64,000 nt of DNA from Trinickia soli (GTDB lineage: Bacteria > Pseudomonadota > Gammaproteobacteria > Burkholderiales > Burkholderiaceae), in NCBI RefSeq assembly GCF_002879855.1, contig NZ_PNYB01000014.1:62001-126000 (forward strand). The letters run 5' to 3'. The position numbers and the translations under genes were made by a program. The notes beneath the pieces are model-generated. The model was not told the origin of the DNA, did not search any database, and worked only from the letters and a program-made list of their open reading frames with translations. Of this stretch, positions 19,492 to 33,111 are shown piece by piece; positions within the stretch are counted from its first letter, which is position 1, and each line of letters opens with the position of its first letter.

Positions 19492-21255
19492 ATGACAGCG
19501 TCCCTGAATCCCGTACCCGCCCGCGACGATAAGCCGCTCGAGATTCGTTCGATCACAGCCTGGGGGCTTATCAAACCTTACTGGGTATCGGAGGAATGGA
19601 AGCTCGCGTGGGGGTTGCTGATCGCGATCGTCGCGATGAATCTGACCCTTGTCGGTTTCAATGTCTGGTTCAACCAGTGGTACGCGAAGTTTTACAATGC
19701 GTTGCAGACGAAGGACATGTCGCAGTTCACGCATTTGCTGATGCAGTTCACGCTGCTCGCGTTCGTGTTCGTTGCCCTCGCCGTCTACCGCGTCTATCTG
19801 CGGCAAATGCTCGAATTTCGCTGGCGACAATGGCTGACGCACCGCTTCCTGCGTGCGTGGCTCGGCGAACGAGCGTTTTATCGGATCGAGCGCGATCGAC
19901 TCGCCGACAACCCGGACCAGCGGATCACGGACGACCTCCAATCGTTCGCCACCAATACGCTCGCGCTTTCGCTGGGGTTCCTGTCGAACATCGTCACGCT
20001 GTTCTCGTTCGTCACGATTCTGTGGACTGTCGCGGGGCCGCTGACGCTCAAGCTCGGCGGTTCGAACTGGGTGATTCCGGGCTACATGGTCTGGGCCGCG
20101 TGCCTGTATGCGATCGGAGGTTCGTATCTGATCTATCGAATCGGCCATCCGCTCGTGTCGATCACCTACCAGCAACAGCGCGTCGAGGCCGATTTCCGTT
20201 TCGGCCTGATCCGCGTGCGCGAAAACGCCGAGCAGATCGCTTTCTACGATGGCATGCGCACCGAGAACGCCAACGCGCAAAACATCTTCGCGCGCATTCG
20301 CGACAACTGGTCGCTCATCATGAAGTACACGCGGCGACTGAACTTCGCATCCAACTTCTACGGCCAGGCAGCGTTGATCTTTCCGCTCGTCCTCGCTGCG
20401 CCGCGCTACTTCGCCGGCGCGTTCGCGTTCGGCGTGCTGATGCAGATTCAAAACGCCTTCAATACCGTCAGCGATTCGTTTTCCTGGTTCATCAACAATT
20501 ACTCGTCACTCGTCGACTGGCGCGCCACCGTCAACCGGCTTCGCGAATTCAGCCGGGTGATTCAAAGCACGCATATGCGCGAGGCGGCGTCGCCCGCCAC
20601 CGAGCACGGCGGCATCAACCTGCATTACGTCGATGCGCCGACGCTCGAAACCAAGAACCTCCGACTCGCCCTGCCCAACGGCACACCGCTCGCCACGATT
20701 GCGGATATCACCGTCGAGCCCGGTGCGCGTTGGCTCGTCCGCGGCCCGTCGGGCTCGGGCAAGAGCACACTGCTGCGCGCGTTCGCCGGGCTCTGGCCAT
20801 TCGGCGATGGCGCGATCGACGCGCCCGTCGGCGCGCGCACGATGTTCGTGCCGCAGCAAGGCTATCTGCCCATCGGCACGCTCAAAGCCGCGCTCGCCTA
20901 TCCTTCGGCGGCCGATGCGTTCTCCGACGATGCCTGCCGTGAGGTGCTGCGCGCTTGCCGGCTCGAAGGGTATGCCGAACGGCTCGCCGAATCCGCGCAT
21001 TGGACGCGCGTGCTGTCGCCGGGCGAGCAGCAGCGCCTCTCCTGCGCGCGCATTCTGCTGCACAAGCCCGATTTCCTTTTCCTCGACGAAGCCACGAGCG
21101 CGCTCGATACCGTCAATGAGGCGAACGTGTACCGCTTGCTGGCCGAACGGCTGCAGAAAACGGCGATCTTCAGCGTCGCCCATCGCGAGTCGCTGCTCGC
21201 TCTGCACGAACATGTGCTCGACATCGAGCGCGTCGACGAGCGGGTCGTGGCGTAA
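19492..21255 (+). CDS. SbmA/YddA-type ABC transporter (fused membrane and ATPase domains)
   Basis: This 587-residue half-transporter has an N-terminal ABC_membrane_2 domain (roughly residues 35-360, six helices) and a C-terminal ATPase with Walker A GPSGSGKST, signature LSPGEQQRLS and Walker B FLFLDEATSALD. The segment WRQWLTHRFLRAWL followed by NPDQRITDD is typical of the BacA/SbmA/YddA group, some of which move peptides or cobalamin. The substrate here cannot be told from sequence. The ATG at 19492 is preferred to one 16 codons upstream. It is a single gene, divergent from the thiamin operon and converging on thpR. Confidence 0.9.
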   Translation: MTASLNPVPARDDKPLEIRSITAWGLIKPYWVSEEWKLAWGLLIAIVAMNLTLVGFNVWFNQWYAKFYNALQTKDMSQFTHLLMQFTLLAFVFVALAVYRVYLRQMLEFRWRQWLTHRFLRAWLGERAFYRIERDRLADNPDQRITDDLQSFATNTLALSLGFLSNIVTLFSFVTILWTVAGPLTLKLGGSNWVIPGYMVWAACLYAIGGSYLIYRIGHPLVSITYQQQRVEADFRFGLIRVRENAEQIAFYDGMRTENANAQNIFARIRDNWSLIMKYTRRLNFASNFYGQAALIFPLVLAAPRYFAGAFAFGVLMQIQNAFNTVSDSFSWFINNYSSLVDWRATVNRLREFSRVIQSTHMREAASPATEHGGINLHYVDAPTLETKNLRLALPNGTPLATIADITVEPGARWLVRGPSGSGKSTLLRAFAGLWPFGDGAIDAPVGARTMFVPQQGYLPIGTLKAALAYPSAADAFSDDACREVLRACRLEGYAERLAESAHWTRVLSPGEQQRLSCARILLHKPDFLFLDEATSALDTVNEANVYRLLAERLQKTAIFSVAHRESLLALHEHVLDIERVDERVVA

Positions 21256-21289
21256 CGACGCAGTTGCAGCGCAGTCGCGAAAGCCGCGC

Positions 21290-21877
21290 TCACGCGGCCG
21301 GCACGGCAACCGAGGCAAGCGCTTTGTAACGGGCGCCGTGACGGGCCAGCGTGCTCGAATAAAGCGTCAACGTGTCGAATCGGGGCGTGACTGCGAGCGT
21401 CGCCGCAGGGGGCGACGAGCATGGGCGACCGAGGGCCGGCTCACGCGCCGGTTGAACGGAACGCGCATATCGCGCCAGCGTGATATGCGGGCGAAACGGG
21501 CGATGATCGTCGATCGGCAACCCAAACCCCGCCACGAGCGCGCGCACGCGCCGTTCGAATCCGGCAAGCCCTTCGGCCGCCGAAAACGGCACGACGACGA
21601 GGCGCGGATGCGCAGCGCTCGGCCAGGTCTCGACGGGCTCGGCACGCTGCTCCGCCAACGGCGCGACAACCGAAGCGAGCTGCGCGGCAAGCCGCGCGCC
21701 CGTCGCAGGAGGGACCGTGCCGAGAAACGCGAGCGTCATATGCAGCTGATCGACGCTCACGCGCCGCGCTGCCGCGCCGACCGGCATCGCCGCCAGCGCA
21801 TCGCGCGTGGCCACATCGGGCACGAGCGCGATGAAGCAGCGATGCCAATCGTCTTCGACGATCTCGCGCCCCGTCAT
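21290..21877 (-). CDS. thpR: RNA 2',3'-cyclic phosphodiesterase ThpR (LigT family)
   Basis: ThpR is a 2H phosphoesterase that opens 2',3'-cyclic phosphates on RNA ends; its physiological role is unclear. The 195-residue protein has both catalytic motifs, HMTLAFLG near residue 46 and HITLARY near residue 131, as well as the N-terminal RCFIALVPD segment of the family. It ends 35 bases from the ABC transporter stop (convergent) and starts only a few bases after the gltD stop, so it may be co-transcribed with gltBD. Confidence 0.92.
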   Translation of the reverse strand: MTGREIVEDDWHRCFIALVPDVATRDALAAMPVGAAARRVSVDQLHMTLAFLGTVPPATGARLAAQLASVVAPLAEQRAEPVETWPSAAHPRLVVVPFSAAEGLAGFERRVRALVAGFGLPIDDHRPFRPHITLARYARSVQPAREPALGRPCSSPPAATLAVTPRFDTLTLYSSTLARHGARYKALASVAVPAA

Positions 21878-21881
21878 ACGA

Positions 21882-23348
21882 TCAGCGCGGCAACTCCGAG
21901 CTGCCCATCAGGAACGCATCCACGGCACGCGCGCATTGGCGGCCTTCGCGAATCGCCCAGACGACGAGCGATTGACCGCGCCGCATGTCACCGGCCGTGA
22001 ACACTTTATCGACTGACGTGTAGTACGCCCGCTCGCCCTCGGTCGAAGCACGCACATTGCCGCGCGCGTCCTTATCGACGCGGAAAGCGTCGAGCACCGG
22101 GGAAGCCGGCTGCGTGAAGCCCATCGCCAGCAACACGAGATCCGCCTTCATTTCGAACTCGGAGCCCGGCACTTCCTGCATCTTGCCGTCCTTCCACTCG
22201 ACGCGGGCCCCGATCAGCTTCTCGACCTTGCCGTTCTTGCCCTCGAAGCGCTTGGTCGCAACCGACCAATCGCGGCTGCAGCCTTCCTCGTGCGAGGACG
22301 ACGTGCGCAGCTTGATCGGCCAGTACGGCCACACGAGCGGCTTGTTTTCCTCTTCGGGCGGCTGCGGCAGCAATTCGAATTGCGTCACGCTCTTGGCGCC
22401 GTGGCGATTCGACGTGCCGACGCAGTCGGAACCCGTGTCCCCGCCGCCGATCACGACGACGTGCTTACCCTTGGCCAGCAGTTGGTCAGTGAGCTTGTCG
22501 CCCGCGTTGACCTTGTTCTGTTGCGGCAGGAACTCCATCGCATAGTGGATGCCGGCCAATTCGCGCCCGGGAACGGGCAGATCGCGCGGCGTCTCGGAGC
22601 CGCCCGCGATGACGACCGCATCGAACTGCTCCTTGAGCGCCGCGGGCGAAATCGTCTCCTTGGCCGTATTGCCGATGTAGGCCGGCAGCGATTCTTCGCC
22701 GACGAACACGTTCGTGCGGAAGGTGACGCCCTCGGCTTCCATCTGACGCATGCGCCGATCGATCAGCCACTTTTCGAGCTTGAAGTCGGGGATGCCATAG
22801 CGCAGCAGCCCGCCGATCCGATCGTTCTTTTCGAATACGGTCACCTCGTGACCGGCGCGCGCGAGTTGTTGCGCCACGGCCAGCCCGGCCGGTCCCGAAC
22901 CAACGACGGCCACCTTCTTGCCCGTCTTCTTCTTCGGCGGCAGCGGCACGACCCAGCCTTCGGCCCATGCCTTGTCGATGATCGCGTGCTCGATCGACTT
23001 GATGCCGACGGGCTCGGCGTTGATCCCCAACGTGCAGGCCGCCTCGCAGGGCGCCGGGCAGATTCGTCCCGTGAATTCGGGGAAATTGTTCGTCGAATGG
23101 AGCACGTCGATCGCGCGCTGCCAGTCCTGGTGATAAACGAGATCGTTGAAGTCGGGGATGATGTTGTTGACCGGGCAGCCGTTGTTGCAAAACGGAATGC
23201 CGCAGTCCATACACCGCGCGCCTTGAACCTTCGCGTCCTCGTCGGTCAGCGCGAGAACGAACTCCTTGTAGTGCTTCAAGCGAGCGAGCGGGGCCTCGTA
23301 CGACTCGTGGCGACGCTCAAACTCGAGAAAACCGGTTGCCTTGCCCAT
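21882..23348 (-). CDS. gltD: Glutamate synthase (NADPH) small subunit GltD
   Basis: GltD passes electrons from NADPH through FAD and two 4Fe-4S clusters to GltB. The 488-residue protein starts [13 protein letters not shown]. The N-terminal cluster motifs [14 protein letters not shown] and [12 protein letters not shown] are intact. The FAD Rossmann motif [15 protein letters not shown] and the NADPH-side [11 protein letters not shown] motif follow. An upstream open frame extends the protein but has no family similarity. The 180-base gap after gltB is long for partner subunits but shows no gene. Confidence 0.97.
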   Translation of the reverse strand: MGKATGFLEFERRHESYEAPLARLKHYKEFVLALTDEDAKVQGARCMDCGIPFCNNGCPVNNIIPDFNDLVYHQDWQRAIDVLHSTNNFPEFTGRICPAPCEAACTLGINAEPVGIKSIEHAIIDKAWAEGWVVPLPPKKKTGKKVAVVGSGPAGLAVAQQLARAGHEVTVFEKNDRIGGLLRYGIPDFKLEKWLIDRRMRQMEAEGVTFRTNVFVGEESLPAYIGNTAKETISPAALKEQFDAVVIAGGSETPRDLPVPGRELAGIHYAMEFLPQQNKVNAGDKLTDQLLAKGKHVVVIGGGDTGSDCVGTSNRHGAKSVTQFELLPQPPEEENKPLVWPYWPIKLRTSSSHEEGCSRDWSVATKRFEGKNGKVEKLIGARVEWKDGKMQEVPGSEFEMKADLVLLAMGFTQPASPVLDAFRVDKDARGNVRASTEGERAYYTSVDKVFTAGDMRRGQSLVVWAIREGRQCARAVDAFLMGSSELPR

Positions 23349-23528
23349 GGGGTGCTCTTCTATTCCAAATCGTCGGTATCGGGGTGGCCGGCGGGCCACG
23401 CGCGTCGAATCGGGGTCGATGTTGCTGTCGGAGTCGATCTCGATCGAGGCGCGCAGCCGGGTTCGCCGGCCGCTCGGGTCAGGTCGGGCGCGCGCACTCG
23501 AGCGCAGCGCCACACGTGCGGCGGCCGC

Positions 23529-28229
<4,701 letters not shown>

Positions 28230-28678
28230 GAGGGGACACCGTCTATCAGAGGCCTTTGCGGCCGTTCGCATGGGGATGAGCGCAGGGATCGTCGTCGCCG
28301 GGCAACCATCGACCGGTCCGACATTTCACGCACTGCACTTGTCGCGGGTGACCGAGGGGTGGTGAGGCGCCGCGGGGCGGGTTGGGCTTATGGCCGTGGC
28401 ACCCGCCGGAAATCGGAATATACGCGACGAATCAACTGAATAGCAAACAAAACGTGGTGATCGGACCCCAATAAAACAGATGCATCGAGTTGGTGCCTAT
28501 TTAATAGGGCCGTATAAAATTGGGGCAAACAAAAACGGCATCGCATCGATCCGCTCCGGCAGCTCGATCGGGACTCTCGGCTGCGAGCGCGTTCGACGCG
28601 AAGCCGTCCTGGCTGCGCCGGCAAAACCAGAGGCGCGCCGAGCACAGCATCGCGCCCGGCGGCACGCCTTTCGTCGTA
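28230..28678 (-). other. 449-base gap upstream of gltB
   Basis: No gene is supported in this gap. It is more AT-rich than its surroundings between about 28410 and 28540 and carries a candidate gltB promoter (28417-28446). I looked for NtrC-type and sigma-54 sites and found no convincing one; a GGCACCA half-site on the minus strand near 28490 lacks its partner. The remainder downstream of the transposase-like gene shows no terminator. Confidence 0.5.
28417..28446 (-). promoter_or_regulatory. Candidate gltB promoter
   Basis: On the minus strand TTGCTA (28441-28446) and TATATT (28417-28422) are separated by 18 bases, about 190 bases before the gltB ATG. The -10 matches five of six consensus bases and the -35 four of six. 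It is the best-placed sigma-70-like element in the gap, but it implies a long leader. Confidence 0.35.
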
Positions 28679-29401
28679 TTATTGCTGCGACGTTTGCGGC
28701 GTCTGAGGTGTTTCGCGCGTCTTCTTGGGCCGTCCGCGGGGCAACGGCGAAACCCGCCGATTGGCGGCCCGTGCCGCCCACTCGCGATACGAATCGCCGC
28801 CGAGCACCCAACCCTTGAGCGTCGCCTGCTGCAACTCGTTGGCCTCGCGCTCGTCGAGCGGTTGCTCGCACAGATCCTTGTAGGCGCGTTGCCGTTCGAA
28901 CGGCGTATTGCCGAGCGACCAATAAAGCGGGTGGTCAGTGACGAGGCTGTCGACGGTGAGCCCGATGTGATGCCGGTAGCTCGACCATCGGTAGTCTTCC
29001 GCCGCACTGACGAGTTGCGCGCGCACCGGGCATAGCTCGATGACGCGACTCGCGAGCAGGAAGTAGCGCTCGCCCTCGATGACGGTCGCGCGGTAACGCC
29101 CTTCCCAGAGCGTGCCGCGCCGGGCATAGCGGCGATTGAAGTGCGCAACGTAGCGACGGCCGACGGCCTGCATAGCCTTGGGCAGACTGGTCTCGTCACT
29201 GGGCGTGACGAGCAGTTGTACCGCGCCGGGCATGAGGACGTAGGCGTGAACGTCGAGATGATGGTCGCGCGAAGCGGCCTTCAGGCAATCGACGAAAAGC
29301 TCGTAATCCTGCTCGTCGACAAAGGCGGGCTGCTGATCGAGTCCGCGCAGGATGACGTGCTGCGGCTGTTTGGGGACGTAGAGACGTGCGAGCCGTGCCA
29401 T
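28679..29401 (-). CDS. Y1-transposase-like (RAYT/IS200-related) protein lacking catalytic residues
   Basis: The 240-residue protein has the Y1 (IS200/REP-associated) transposase fold signature: HVILRGLDQQ, HAYVLMP, HFNRRYARRGTLWEGRYRAT and DYRWSSYRHH. The metal-binding HUH motif, normally MPNHVH, reads MPGAVQ (residues 57-62), so both histidines are gone. The catalytic tyrosine expected in the (R)YIE.NPVRA helix is Val120 (RVIELCPVRA). The C-terminus carries PRGRPKK (residues 221-227), a classical AT-hook core. I infer a domesticated DNA-binding protein, not an active transposase. It is a single copy upstream of gltB, without flanking terminal repeats that I can see. Confidence 0.82.
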   Translation of the reverse strand: MARLARLYVPKQPQHVILRGLDQQPAFVDEQDYELFVDCLKAASRDHHLDVHAYVLMPGAVQLLVTPSDETSLPKAMQAVGRRYVAHFNRRYARRGTLWEGRYRATVIEGERYFLLASRVIELCPVRAQLVSAAEDYRWSSYRHHIGLTVDSLVTDHPLYWSLGNTPFERQRAYKDLCEQPLDEREANELQQATLKGWVLGGDSYREWAARAANRRVSPLPRGRPKKTRETPQTPQTSQQ

Positions 29402-29529
29402 GCTGGATTCCGTTTAGTACGTTGGTGGTTACCCCAAGGGACGATGCGTCGCTTCGGGCGTCTGCGACGACACACGTGGCTTTGAGTGAACACGCGCCAC
29501 GCTTAGGGAGAATGCTCTAGCGTGCGCGC

Positions 29530-29559
29530 TTGGTTTGTTTCAAACCTTCTACTCATAAT
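29530..29559 (+). promoter_or_regulatory. Candidate ompW promoter
   Basis: The plus strand shows TTGGTT (29530-29535), an 18-base spacer and CATAAT (29554-29559), placing transcription about 25 bases before the ompW ATG. A strong GGAGGAG ribosome-binding site lies seven bases before the start codon. The divergent transposase-like gene begins 130 bases upstream. Confidence 0.4.
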
Positions 29560-29588
29560 AGGCGGGCCTTTCATGGAGGAGCACATAG

Positions 29589-30311
29589 ATGAAATTAAAA
29601 CAGGCCATCACAGGGGCCGTCGCTGCGCTTGCTTGCGTACAGGCGGCTCATGCCCAAACGGCCGGGACCTTTTACGTCACATCGGGGTGGTTCCACTTCG
29701 CACCTCAAAGCGCCAGCGACCCGCTCGAAGTGCTGAGCGTCGGCGGAACGACCTTGAACGCATACCAGCCGAACACAGGCGCCCGCATCGACAGCTCCGA
29801 TACGCTGGGCCTGAGCATCGGTTACTTCGTTACCGACCACATCTCCACCGAGTTTGAACTCGGTATTCCGCCGAAGTTCGACATCGACGGCGCCGATCAA
29901 CTGGGTCAATTCGGCAAGCTCGGCAGCGCGAGGCAGTGGTCGCCTGCACTGCTGTTCAAATGGAACTTCATGAGCCCCACGGACAAGTTCCGTCCGTATG
30001 TGGGCCTGGGCGTCACACGCGTCTGGTTCACCGACGCCCAGATCACGAACGGCGCCTTCGTGCAAAACGTGTTGCATGGTCCGACCTCCGTCTCGACGGA
30101 TCGTTCCTGGGCACCCGTGTTCAATGCAGGCTTCAACTATTCGTTCAATAAGCATTGGTTCGCCGGCTTGTCAATCTCGTACATCCCGGTGAGCGTGACG
30201 GCCAATCTCACGTCGACGAACGTCGGGCCCTTCGGCTTGACAGTTCAGACGCAAGCAAAGATCAGGCTCAACCCGATCGTCACCTTCGCCAAGGTCGGCT
30301 ACGCCTTCTAA
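29589..30311 (+). CDS. ompW: OmpW family outer-membrane protein
   Basis: This is a 240-residue precursor with a signal peptide ending AAHA before QTAGTFYV. The mature part is an eight-stranded beta-barrel of the OmpW/AlkL family: it has SIGYFVTDHISTEFELGIPP, the KFRPYVGLGVTRVWF strand, HWFAGLSISYIPVSV and the C-terminal aromatic residue in VGYAF, the usual outer-membrane assembly signal. OmpW proteins pass small hydrophobic molecules. A preceding GGAGGAG ribosome-binding site supports the start. Gene neighbours do not suggest a substrate. Confidence 0.93.
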   Translation: MKLKQAITGAVAALACVQAAHAQTAGTFYVTSGWFHFAPQSASDPLEVLSVGGTTLNAYQPNTGARIDSSDTLGLSIGYFVTDHISTEFELGIPPKFDIDGADQLGQFGKLGSARQWSPALLFKWNFMSPTDKFRPYVGLGVTRVWFTDAQITNGAFVQNVLHGPTSVSTDRSWAPVFNAGFNYSFNKHWFAGLSISYIPVSVTANLTSTNVGPFGLTVQTQAKIRLNPIVTFAKVGYAF

Positions 30312-30694
30312 AGCGTAGGTCGAATTTCGACGCGTGCCTATCTGCCGCCGCCCCCGGGCGGCGGCGTTGTAATTTCGACCTTTGCCTGGTCGCCCTGATT
30401 ACGTTTCGACGCGGGCCGTCTGCGCGCTCGTGCAAAGCCTGCCCGGCTCCCCGCGGTCCTCTTTCGGCGGCGCGCCCGGGCAGTCATGGACGGCCCGCAG
30501 CGCGCGGCCCGGCGTCGCTGGTCTGGCGTCGGGGGGCGTCGGGCGCACGGCGCGCACTCCTGTTATTGAGGCACTCACGCGCGCGCTCGCTTGCCCAGCG
30601 GATGGAACTGGCATCGAAGTTGCGTCGAAAGGGTTCTTCCCGCATCGGATTCGCGGGTACGTTCTTCCCGTTACCCATCGTCGACGGAGCGACC
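30312..30694 (+). other. 383-base gap between ompW and the DUF883 gene
   Basis: The gap contains a GC hairpin just after ompW (30344-30365) and no gene that I can support. The sequence from about 30400 to 30690 is open in more than one frame, but the translations are Arg/Pro/Ser-rich as expected for non-coding high-GC DNA. The promoter of the DUF883 gene presumably lies here; I could not identify it. Confidence 0.5.
30344..30365 (+). terminator. Probable ompW terminator hairpin
   Basis: A 9-bp stem (GCCGCCGCC with GGCGGCGGC) with a small loop starts 33 bases after the ompW stop. The following bases, GTTGTAATTTC, are only moderately U-rich, so termination efficiency is uncertain. Confidence 0.4.
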
Positions 30695-31072
30695 ATGACC
30701 GCACTACCGAATACGCGAGACGCGCTCGAAACTTCCTGGAACAGCGCCGGCCGCCATGCGCGCCGCGTGGCGCGCCACAGCCGGCACGCCGCCGAGGACA
30801 TCGGCAGCGAAATGCGCGACTTGCTCGCGGAGCTCGAACAAACCCTGGCCGACGGCACGCAGGCCGACGCCGCCGTGCTACGCGAACAGATGAGGAAACG
30901 TCTGGACGCCGCGCGTTCACGCCTTGACGGCGCGCGCGAAACGATTCGCGACCGCGCCGCCGCCACGCTGAGCGACGCACAGGGCTACATTCGCGAAAAC
31001 CCGTGGGAGACGCTGGCCGTCGTAGGCGGCCTCGCCCTCGTGACGGGGTGGCTGCTCGCGCGCAGCCGCTAG
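30695..31072 (+). CDS. DUF883 (ElaB/YqjD-like) membrane-anchored protein
   Basis: This is a 125-residue protein with a long, charged helical N-terminal region rich in Ala, Arg, Glu and Gln, and a C-terminal membrane anchor WETLAVVGGLALVTGWLLARSR. This layout, including YIRENPWETL just before the helix, is that of the DUF883 family (ElaB, YqjD, YgaM), some of which bind ribosomes in stationary phase. The ATG at 30695 has a GGAG ribosome-binding site. An upstream open frame is not used. It converges on ugpQ. Confidence 0.85.
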   Translation: MTALPNTRDALETSWNSAGRHARRVARHSRHAAEDIGSEMRDLLAELEQTLADGTQADAAVLREQMRKRLDAARSRLDGARETIRDRAAATLSDAQGYIRENPWETLAVVGGLALVTGWLLARSR

Positions 31073-31078
31073 CGACGG

Positions 31079-31106
31079 CCCCGGGTACGAGGGCTTGCAC
31101 CCGGGG
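31079..31106. terminator. Hairpin between convergent DUF883 and ugpQ genes
   Basis: An 8-bp stem, CCCCGGGT paired with ACCCGGGG, lies between the two convergent stops. It has no U tract on either side, so it may be only a weak or Rho-assisted terminator. Confidence 0.3.
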
Positions 31107-31147
31107 CGCATTGCCCGATCTGACCGACGGACCAGGCTGTACCTGGG

Positions 31148-31915
31148 CTAAGCGAGGAAGTCCGCCCCGATCAGATCGATGCGGTCGGTGCAAACGGCAT
31201 CGACGCCCCAGTGCGCAAGCATGAGGGCGCGGGCTGGATCGTTGACCGTGTAAGCGAGGAGATGGAGACCTGCCGCTTTGATCCCGGCGACGAGTCCCGC
31301 GTCGAGCTTACGATGGTCGACATGAAGGGACACGCAGCCCAGCGCGTCGGTTTGCGCGCGCCAGTCCGGGGGCACCGCACCGAACAGCAAGCCGCGCGGC
31401 AGCTCCGGCTGCTCGTCGCGCGCGGCCGCGAGCGCGTCGAACGAGAACGACGACAACAGCGGCGGCGGTTCGACGCCTTGCCACAAGCGTGCGGCTTCTT
31501 GCGCGACGAGACGCCCGGTTACGACCTCGCGACCGGGACAAGGCTTGATCTCGATATTCGCCGCCAGTCCCAGCGCAACACATCGCTCGTGAACCTGGAC
31601 CAGCGTAGGCATGCGCTCGTCGCGAAAACGCGTATCGAACCAGCTGCCGGCGTCGAGCGCCGCCAGTTCCGTGTAAGTCTTACGCGCTGCCGCGCCACGC
31701 CCGTTCGAAGTTCGATCGACCGTGTCGTCGTGCAGCAGGAAGGGGACATCGTCGGCCGACAGCTTCGCGTCGAACTCGATCATCCTGAGTCCGAGCCGCG
31801 CGCCCGTCTCGATCGCGGCCAGTGTGTTTTCGGGGGCGAGCGCGCCGCCGCCGCGATGGGCGACGATGCGTGGGTATGGCCAGTCAGGCATGGGAATCGT
31901 CCGTGCGCTCGTCAT
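31148..31915 (-). CDS. ugpQ: Glycerophosphodiester phosphodiesterase UgpQ
   Basis: UgpQ hydrolyses glycerophosphodiesters to glycerol-3-phosphate and an alcohol in the cytoplasm. The 255-residue TIM-barrel protein has the GDPD hallmarks AHRGGGALAPENTLAAIE, with the catalytic His-Arg, EFDAKLSADDVPFLLHDDTVDRT, with metal ligands and the second histidine, and NIEIKP. It lacks an obvious signal peptide, which fits the cytoplasmic enzyme and not GlpQ. It closes the ugpBAEC-Q operon, 91 bases after ugpC, and would process glycerophosphodiesters taken up by the transporter. Confidence 0.93.
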   Translation of the reverse strand: MTSARTIPMPDWPYPRIVAHRGGGALAPENTLAAIETGARLGLRMIEFDAKLSADDVPFLLHDDTVDRTSNGRGAAARKTYTELAALDAGSWFDTRFRDERMPTLVQVHERCVALGLAANIEIKPCPGREVVTGRLVAQEAARLWQGVEPPPLLSSFSFDALAAARDEQPELPRGLLFGAVPPDWRAQTDALGCVSLHVDHRKLDAGLVAGIKAAGLHLLAYTVNDPARALMLAHWGVDAVCTDRIDLIGADFLA

Positions 31916-32006
31916 CGTGGTGAGTGGTGAGTGGTGATCGTCATCGCTTCCTTCTGCGCTTTACGCGAACTGCGCCGCCGCCGGGCAGCCGCCGGCGGCG
32001 CGTCGC

Positions 32007-33092
32007 TCAAAGCGCACGTTTGCCCGACGCCGGATCGAAGAAATGCAGATGCTCGGCGGGCAGCGCGGCCGGCACGGCTTCGCCGCGCTGCGGCCGATTC
32101 ACGTGCGCAAGTCGCACCGTTACGTCGTGCGCGCCCCACCGGCCATGAGCGAGATTATCGGCGCCGAGCAATTCGCATGAATCCACAATCAGCGACGCCT
32201 GCGGGCCACCGGCACGCGGGGTCATGTGTTCTGGGCGAATGCCCAGAATCCACTCGCGCCCGCCTGCGATCTCGCGGCCCACACCGGCCGCACCCGCGAC
32301 CGCCAGCGTGGGGCCGCCGCCGGACACTTCAAAGGCCGAGCCATCCTCACTGAGCTTGCCCGACAACAAATTCATGGCCGGCGAACCGATGAAACCCGCG
32401 ACGAACACCGTGGCGGGGCGCTCGTAGACTTCCGTGGGCGCCCCGATCTGTTCGGCGTGACCTCGGTTCATCACGATGACGCGCTGAGCGAGCGTCATCG
32501 CTTCGATTTGATCGTGCGTCACATAGAGGCTCGTCGTCGCGAGCCGCGCATGCAGACGCTGGATTTCAAGACGCATCTGGACGCGCAGCTTCGCATCGAG
32601 GTTGGATAGCGGTTCGTCGAACAGAAACACAGAAGGCTCGCGCACGATCGCGCGCCCCATTGCAACGCGTTGCCGCTGGCCGCCCGACAGCTCGCGCGGC
32701 TTACGTGCCAATAGAGGCTCGAGCTCGAGAATCTTCGCAGCCGCCGCGACGCGCGCCGCGATCGTGTCCCGTTCGATTCCGCGAATCTTGAGCCCGTACG
32801 ACATGTTTTCCTGGACGCTCATGTGCGGATAGAGCGCATAGTTCTGGAACACCATCGCAATATCGCGATCTTTCGGCTCCAAGCGGTTGACCACGCGGTC
32901 GCCGATCGCGATCTCCCCTTCTGAGACGCTTTCCAGGCCCGCCACCATCCTCAGCAGCGTCGACTTGCCGCAGCCCGACGGGCCGACAAGCACGACGAAC
33001 TCTCCGTCGGCCACGTCGACATCGATGCCATGCAATACGAACTGCTTGCCGTCGTACGTCTTGCGTACGCCTTGTAGTGTCAACCCTGACAT
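32007..33092 (-). CDS. ugpC: sn-Glycerol-3-phosphate ABC transporter ATP-binding protein UgpC
   Basis: UgpC is the ATPase of the glycerol-3-phosphate importer. The 361-residue protein belongs to the MalK/UgpC group, with Walker [11 protein letters not shown]-loop [10 protein letters not shown], signature [15 protein letters not shown], Walker [13 protein letters not shown] and the switch histidine in [12 protein letters not shown]-terminal regulatory TOBE domain follows, including [10 protein letters not shown]. The ATG at 33092 (MSGLTLQGV) is preferred to a start eleven codons upstream. It is encoded directly after ugpE. Confidence 0.95.
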   Translation of the reverse strand: MSGLTLQGVRKTYDGKQFVLHGIDVDVADGEFVVLVGPSGCGKSTLLRMVAGLESVSEGEIAIGDRVVNRLEPKDRDIAMVFQNYALYPHMSVQENMSYGLKIRGIERDTIAARVAAAAKILELEPLLARKPRELSGGQRQRVAMGRAIVREPSVFLFDEPLSNLDAKLRVQMRLEIQRLHARLATTSLYVTHDQIEAMTLAQRVIVMNRGHAEQIGAPTEVYERPATVFVAGFIGSPAMNLLSGKLSEDGSAFEVSGGGPTLAVAGAAGVGREIAGGREWILGIRPEHMTPRAGGPQASLIVDSCELLGADNLAHGRWGAHDVTVRLAHVNRPQRGEAVPAALPAEHLHFFDPASGKRAL

Positions 33093-33111
33093 GCCGAGTG
33101 TTTCCTTTCGA

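Noticed and set aside
21882-23513. N-terminally extended GltD starting at 23513
   Set aside because: The extra 55 residues (Arg/Ser/Asp-rich) have no similarity to the family; the start at 23348 gives the standard N-terminus and length of 488 residues.
28440-28520. NtrC or sigma-54 site for gltB
   Set aside because: A GGCACCA half-site is present on the minus strand but the expected partner half-site and a GG-N10-GC promoter pair are not.
28679-29401. Active insertion sequence
   Set aside because: The transposase-like gene lacks all three key catalytic residues, and I see no terminal hairpins, target duplication or second copy.
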